Assembly (NCBI GenBank): GCA_015660915.1
Contig: JACTTZ010000003.1
Location: forward strand, 68,479 to 132,478
Length of the DNA: 64,000 nt
Source of the DNA: Methanomicrobia archaeon
GTDB lineage: Archaea; Halobacteriota; Bog-38; Methanoflorentales; Methanoflorentaceae
Direction: 5' to 3'
The translations under genes and the position numbers were made by a program. Positions 62,149-64,000 of this stretch are shown here, piece by piece (the stretch's first letter is position 1; the number at the start of each line of letters is the position of its first letter). The notes under the pieces were generated by a model. That model was given only the letters and a program-made list of their open reading frames with translations. It searched no databases and was not told where the DNA came from.

Positions 62149-63609
62149 GTGCTAGTGGCAACCGGTCGCTGCGCCGAACAAGTCGTTAAGGAGAGTGTCG
62201 GCGAAGCTGCAGATGTGCTTGTTTTAGATATCGACATTGCAACGCTGATGACCCCTTCCTTATTGCAGAAAGCGTACATCGAACACGTGAGACGGCTGGC
62301 GCGCACTTATGATGTGGTCTTGATCCCTGGTTCTTCTAACGCAGCCGGTTTTGGCGCTCTCGCCGATGAACTCAACGTGAACATTGTCCTAGGCCCGAAG
62401 CAAGCATATGATCTCAGCTTGGTGCTTAGTTCCCTAGATGAGTCTCCGTTATCGCTTAGTGAACCGGCAGATCATCTTATTCTGGAAAAACGCAAGAATG
62501 ATGCTTTGAGGCTACTAGAAGAACTAGAAAGATCCGCCACCTACGATTTCAAGATTCGTGACCACAAGATAGGCGGTAATTCTCGGATGAAGGTGCTCGC
62601 TGAGATAATAGATGCGCCCTTTGTAGACGCGAGACGCATCGCTCAGCAACATATCCGAAACGGGGCTGATATCATCGATGTCGGCATACCCGTTGGAACC
62701 ACAGAGCACGAGGTGAGGCAGACCTTTGCCGATGTTAACGAAGTAACTAGTCCGCACAACGTCGCAACTAGCGTCGACAGCTTAGATCCAGCGCTTATCT
62801 GCGCTGGAATAGACGCTGGAGCAGAACTAGTTCTCTCATTTACGGCAGACAACGCCCGCGAGATTGGCGCTCTGATAGCAAAGAAAAACATTGCCGCTGT
62901 AGTGTTGCCCCACAACGGCGACGTGTGCTCTTCCGTGGCTCTCGCACGCAGTTACCATATCAAAAAAATCATTGCTGATCCTGTGCTGTATCCGATTGGC
63001 GTTGGAGCCGTCGATTCACTTGCGGAGTACCGCCGCGTGCGAGCTCTCAGCCGTGTGCCACTATTTCTCGGCGTGGGCAACATCGTGGAACTCATGGAAG
63101 CTGATTCGGTCGGCGCTAACGCTTTGCTCGCTGGCTTAGCTATGGAGCTCGGGGTTAATATACTCTTCACCCCTGAACACAGCGACAAAGCAAAAGGTAG
63201 CGTACGAGAACTTAAAACCGCAGCTCAGATGATGCAGCTCACGCAGTTCAAAAAGGGTGCGCCTAAGGACCTGGGCATTGATCTTCTCATGCTGAAAGAA
63301 CGCAGACGCAGACCAGAGTATGCAGTCACGAGCAGACATGTCTTTAACGCAAAGACCTTCGATCCTGCAAAATGGACGCCTGACCCTAAAGGCAACTTCG
63401 TGATCGGTATCAAAGACGGGGCGATCTTTGCGCGGCACGACACAGGAACAACAATCCAAGGCGATTCTGCAGAGAGAATCCTCGACGCTATTTTTGAGCT
63501 CGAACTGGTATCTACCGGACCTCACGCAGGGTATCTTGGACGTGAGTTGAAACAGGCAGAAATTGCACTGAAGTTAGGAAGGAGCTATGCACAAGACGAC
63601 TCGTTCTGA
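62149..63609 (+). CDS. Dihydropteroate synthase-like protein of tetrahydromethanopterin metabolism (TIGR00284)
   Basis: 486 residues: an N-terminal domain (about 1-140) and a DHPS-type TIM barrel beginning KVLAEIIDAPFVDARRIAQQHI with the pattern NGADIIDVGIP, followed by a C-terminal domain. The archaeal family is related to dihydropteroate synthase, but methanopterin has no p-aminobenzoate-glutamate condensation of the folate kind, so the reaction is uncertain. GTG 62149 is the start. Divergent from the PHP gene. Confidence 0.9.
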   Translation: MLVATGRCAEQVVKESVGEAADVLVLDIDIATLMTPSLLQKAYIEHVRRLARTYDVVLIPGSSNAAGFGALADELNVNIVLGPKQAYDLSLVLSSLDESPLSLSEPADHLILEKRKNDALRLLEELERSATYDFKIRDHKIGGNSRMKVLAEIIDAPFVDARRIAQQHIRNGADIIDVGIPVGTTEHEVRQTFADVNEVTSPHNVATSVDSLDPALICAGIDAGAELVLSFTADNAREIGALIAKKNIAAVVLPHNGDVCSSVALARSYHIKKIIADPVLYPIGVGAVDSLAEYRRVRALSRVPLFLGVGNIVELMEADSVGANALLAGLAMELGVNILFTPEHSDKAKGSVRELKTAAQMMQLTQFKKGAPKDLGIDLLMLKERRRRPEYAVTSRHVFNAKTFDPAKWTPDPKGNFVIGIKDGAIFARHDTGTTIQGDSAERILDAIFELELVSTGPHAGYLGRELKQAEIALKLGRSYAQDDSF

Positions 63610-63679
63610 AGCCTTGAGAAGTACGAAAGGGAGAATCTTGGTGCAAGCAACATTGAAAGACCAGAGATAGCCAAGTGCA

Positions 63680-64000
63680 TCAAACGAATTTTGGTCGCTT
63701 GGAGAGCATCTGAGGCAAAGTTAACGGCCGATACGGCATTTGATGGGTGTTTCGACGCACCTCTTCGATCAACTCATCTACAGACATTGATTGCTTTGCA
63801 CCTTTAATGCGCGTGGTAACAGTGAGATTTTTTTCTTGCTGCTCTTTTTCGCCTATGACAACGACGTATGGTACCCAGTCTTTTCCAGCAGAGGCTACTT
63901 TTTTACTGACAGACTCGTCGCGGTCATCGATGTCGACACGAATCTTCGCGTTCTGAACTCTGCCTAAGATTACTTCTGCATATTGAAGGTATTTCTCGGA
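63680..64000 (-). CDS. thrS: Threonyl-tRNA synthetase, C-terminal end (cut by window edge)
   Basis: The last 106 residues of the archaeal ThrRS, including the anticodon-binding domain (YLQYAEVILGRVQNAKIRVDI, WVPYVVVIGEKE) and the C-terminal tail YRPLTLPQMLSKRPKFV. Most of the gene lies beyond the right edge. Convergent with the pterin gene, 70 bases apart. Confidence 0.93.
   Translation of the reverse strand, partial: SEKYLQYAEVILGRVQNAKIRVDIDDRDESVSKKVASAGKDWVPYVVVIGEKEQQEKNLTVTTRIKGAKQSMSVDELIEEVRRNTHQMPYRPLTLPQMLSKRPKFV

Noticed and set aside
1-64000. CRISPR arrays, insertion sequences, phage or plasmid genes
   Set aside because: No regularly spaced repeats, transposase, integrase or terminal inverted repeats were seen; the only perfect tandem repeat is the 29-base duplication at 22630.

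Overview
This 64 kb window is chromosomal DNA from a euryarchaeon of the methanogen/methanotroph type. The information-processing genes are purely archaeal: PCNA, both primase subunits, GINS, TFE, aIF1A, aIF2-alpha, aIF5A, Nop10, eS27, eL44, Trm1, Trm56, RIO1/RIO2 and FtsZ. The coenzyme genes point to F420 (CofD), tetrahydromethanopterin (dihydropteroate-synthase-like protein, CitG-like, DUF447, DmrX) and cobamides (CobQ, CobT). A methanogenesis-marker-9 homologue lies among them. No mcr or other catabolic operon is visible, so methanogen, ANME archaeon or alkane oxidiser cannot be separated. There are no insertion sequences, phages or CRISPR arrays.

Layout. 1-3.7 kb: cobyric acid synthase (cut by the edge), aroC, aroA and a small regulator sharing a divergent promoter with aroA. 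3.8-8.4 kb: two tRNAs, tyrS, aIF1A, rio1, a KH protein and two-part fumarase. 8.4-13 kb: a DUF460 protein, rio2, ncsA-like, ftsZ and a CdrS-like repressor with a repeat-rich upstream region. 13-21.4 kb: eight of the window's ten tRNA genes? no, six here plus the two at 3.8 kb, giving eight in total, two of them with introns, mixed with tlyA-like, ACT-domain, tfe, ATP-grasp, trm56, PCD and thioesterase genes. 21.6-28.4 kb: a methyltransferase and a surface-glycan cluster (wecB, two glycosyltransferases, a flippase) ending in a broken dedA. 28.5-33 kb: homoaconitase-type subunits, an isocitrate-type dehydrogenase, and a convergent homocitrate/Re-citrate-type synthase with a Cys-rich small gene behind it. 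33.1-37.7 kb: a LarA-type nickel-pincer enzyme joined to CobT, then pyrBI and a regulator. 38-42.8 kb: mtnA, an ACT protein, the aIF5A/agmatinase/deoxyhypusine synthase group and NAD kinase. 42.9-51.6 kb: rnhB, archaeal lipid reductase with its ferredoxin, then the replication-translation supercluster (PAC2, nop10, aIF2-alpha, eS27, eL44, GINS, priS, priL, pcn) and a QueD-like gene. 51.7-56.6 kb: rlmE, an EMC3-like membrane protein, trm1, and an lpdD-like/ubiX/ubiD operon. 57-64 kb: the F420 and tetrahydromethanopterin genes, a PHP protein and the end of thrS.

Translation signals are unusually informative. Many genes carry a Shine-Dalgarno matching GGAGGTGATC, and in several cases it points to a non-ATG start: GTG or TTG often, apparently CTG for aIF1A and ATT for the DUF460 gene and a Cys-rich gene. 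Because the Shine-Dalgarno itself contains GTG, starts called inside it are probably wrong for ftsZ and several others. The signals judged most worth following are the CTG start of initiation factor aIF1A, the D-arm intron of tRNA-Ile, the repeat array upstream of the CdrS-like/ftsZ pair, the LarA-CobT pair, and the citrate/homocitrate gene group.
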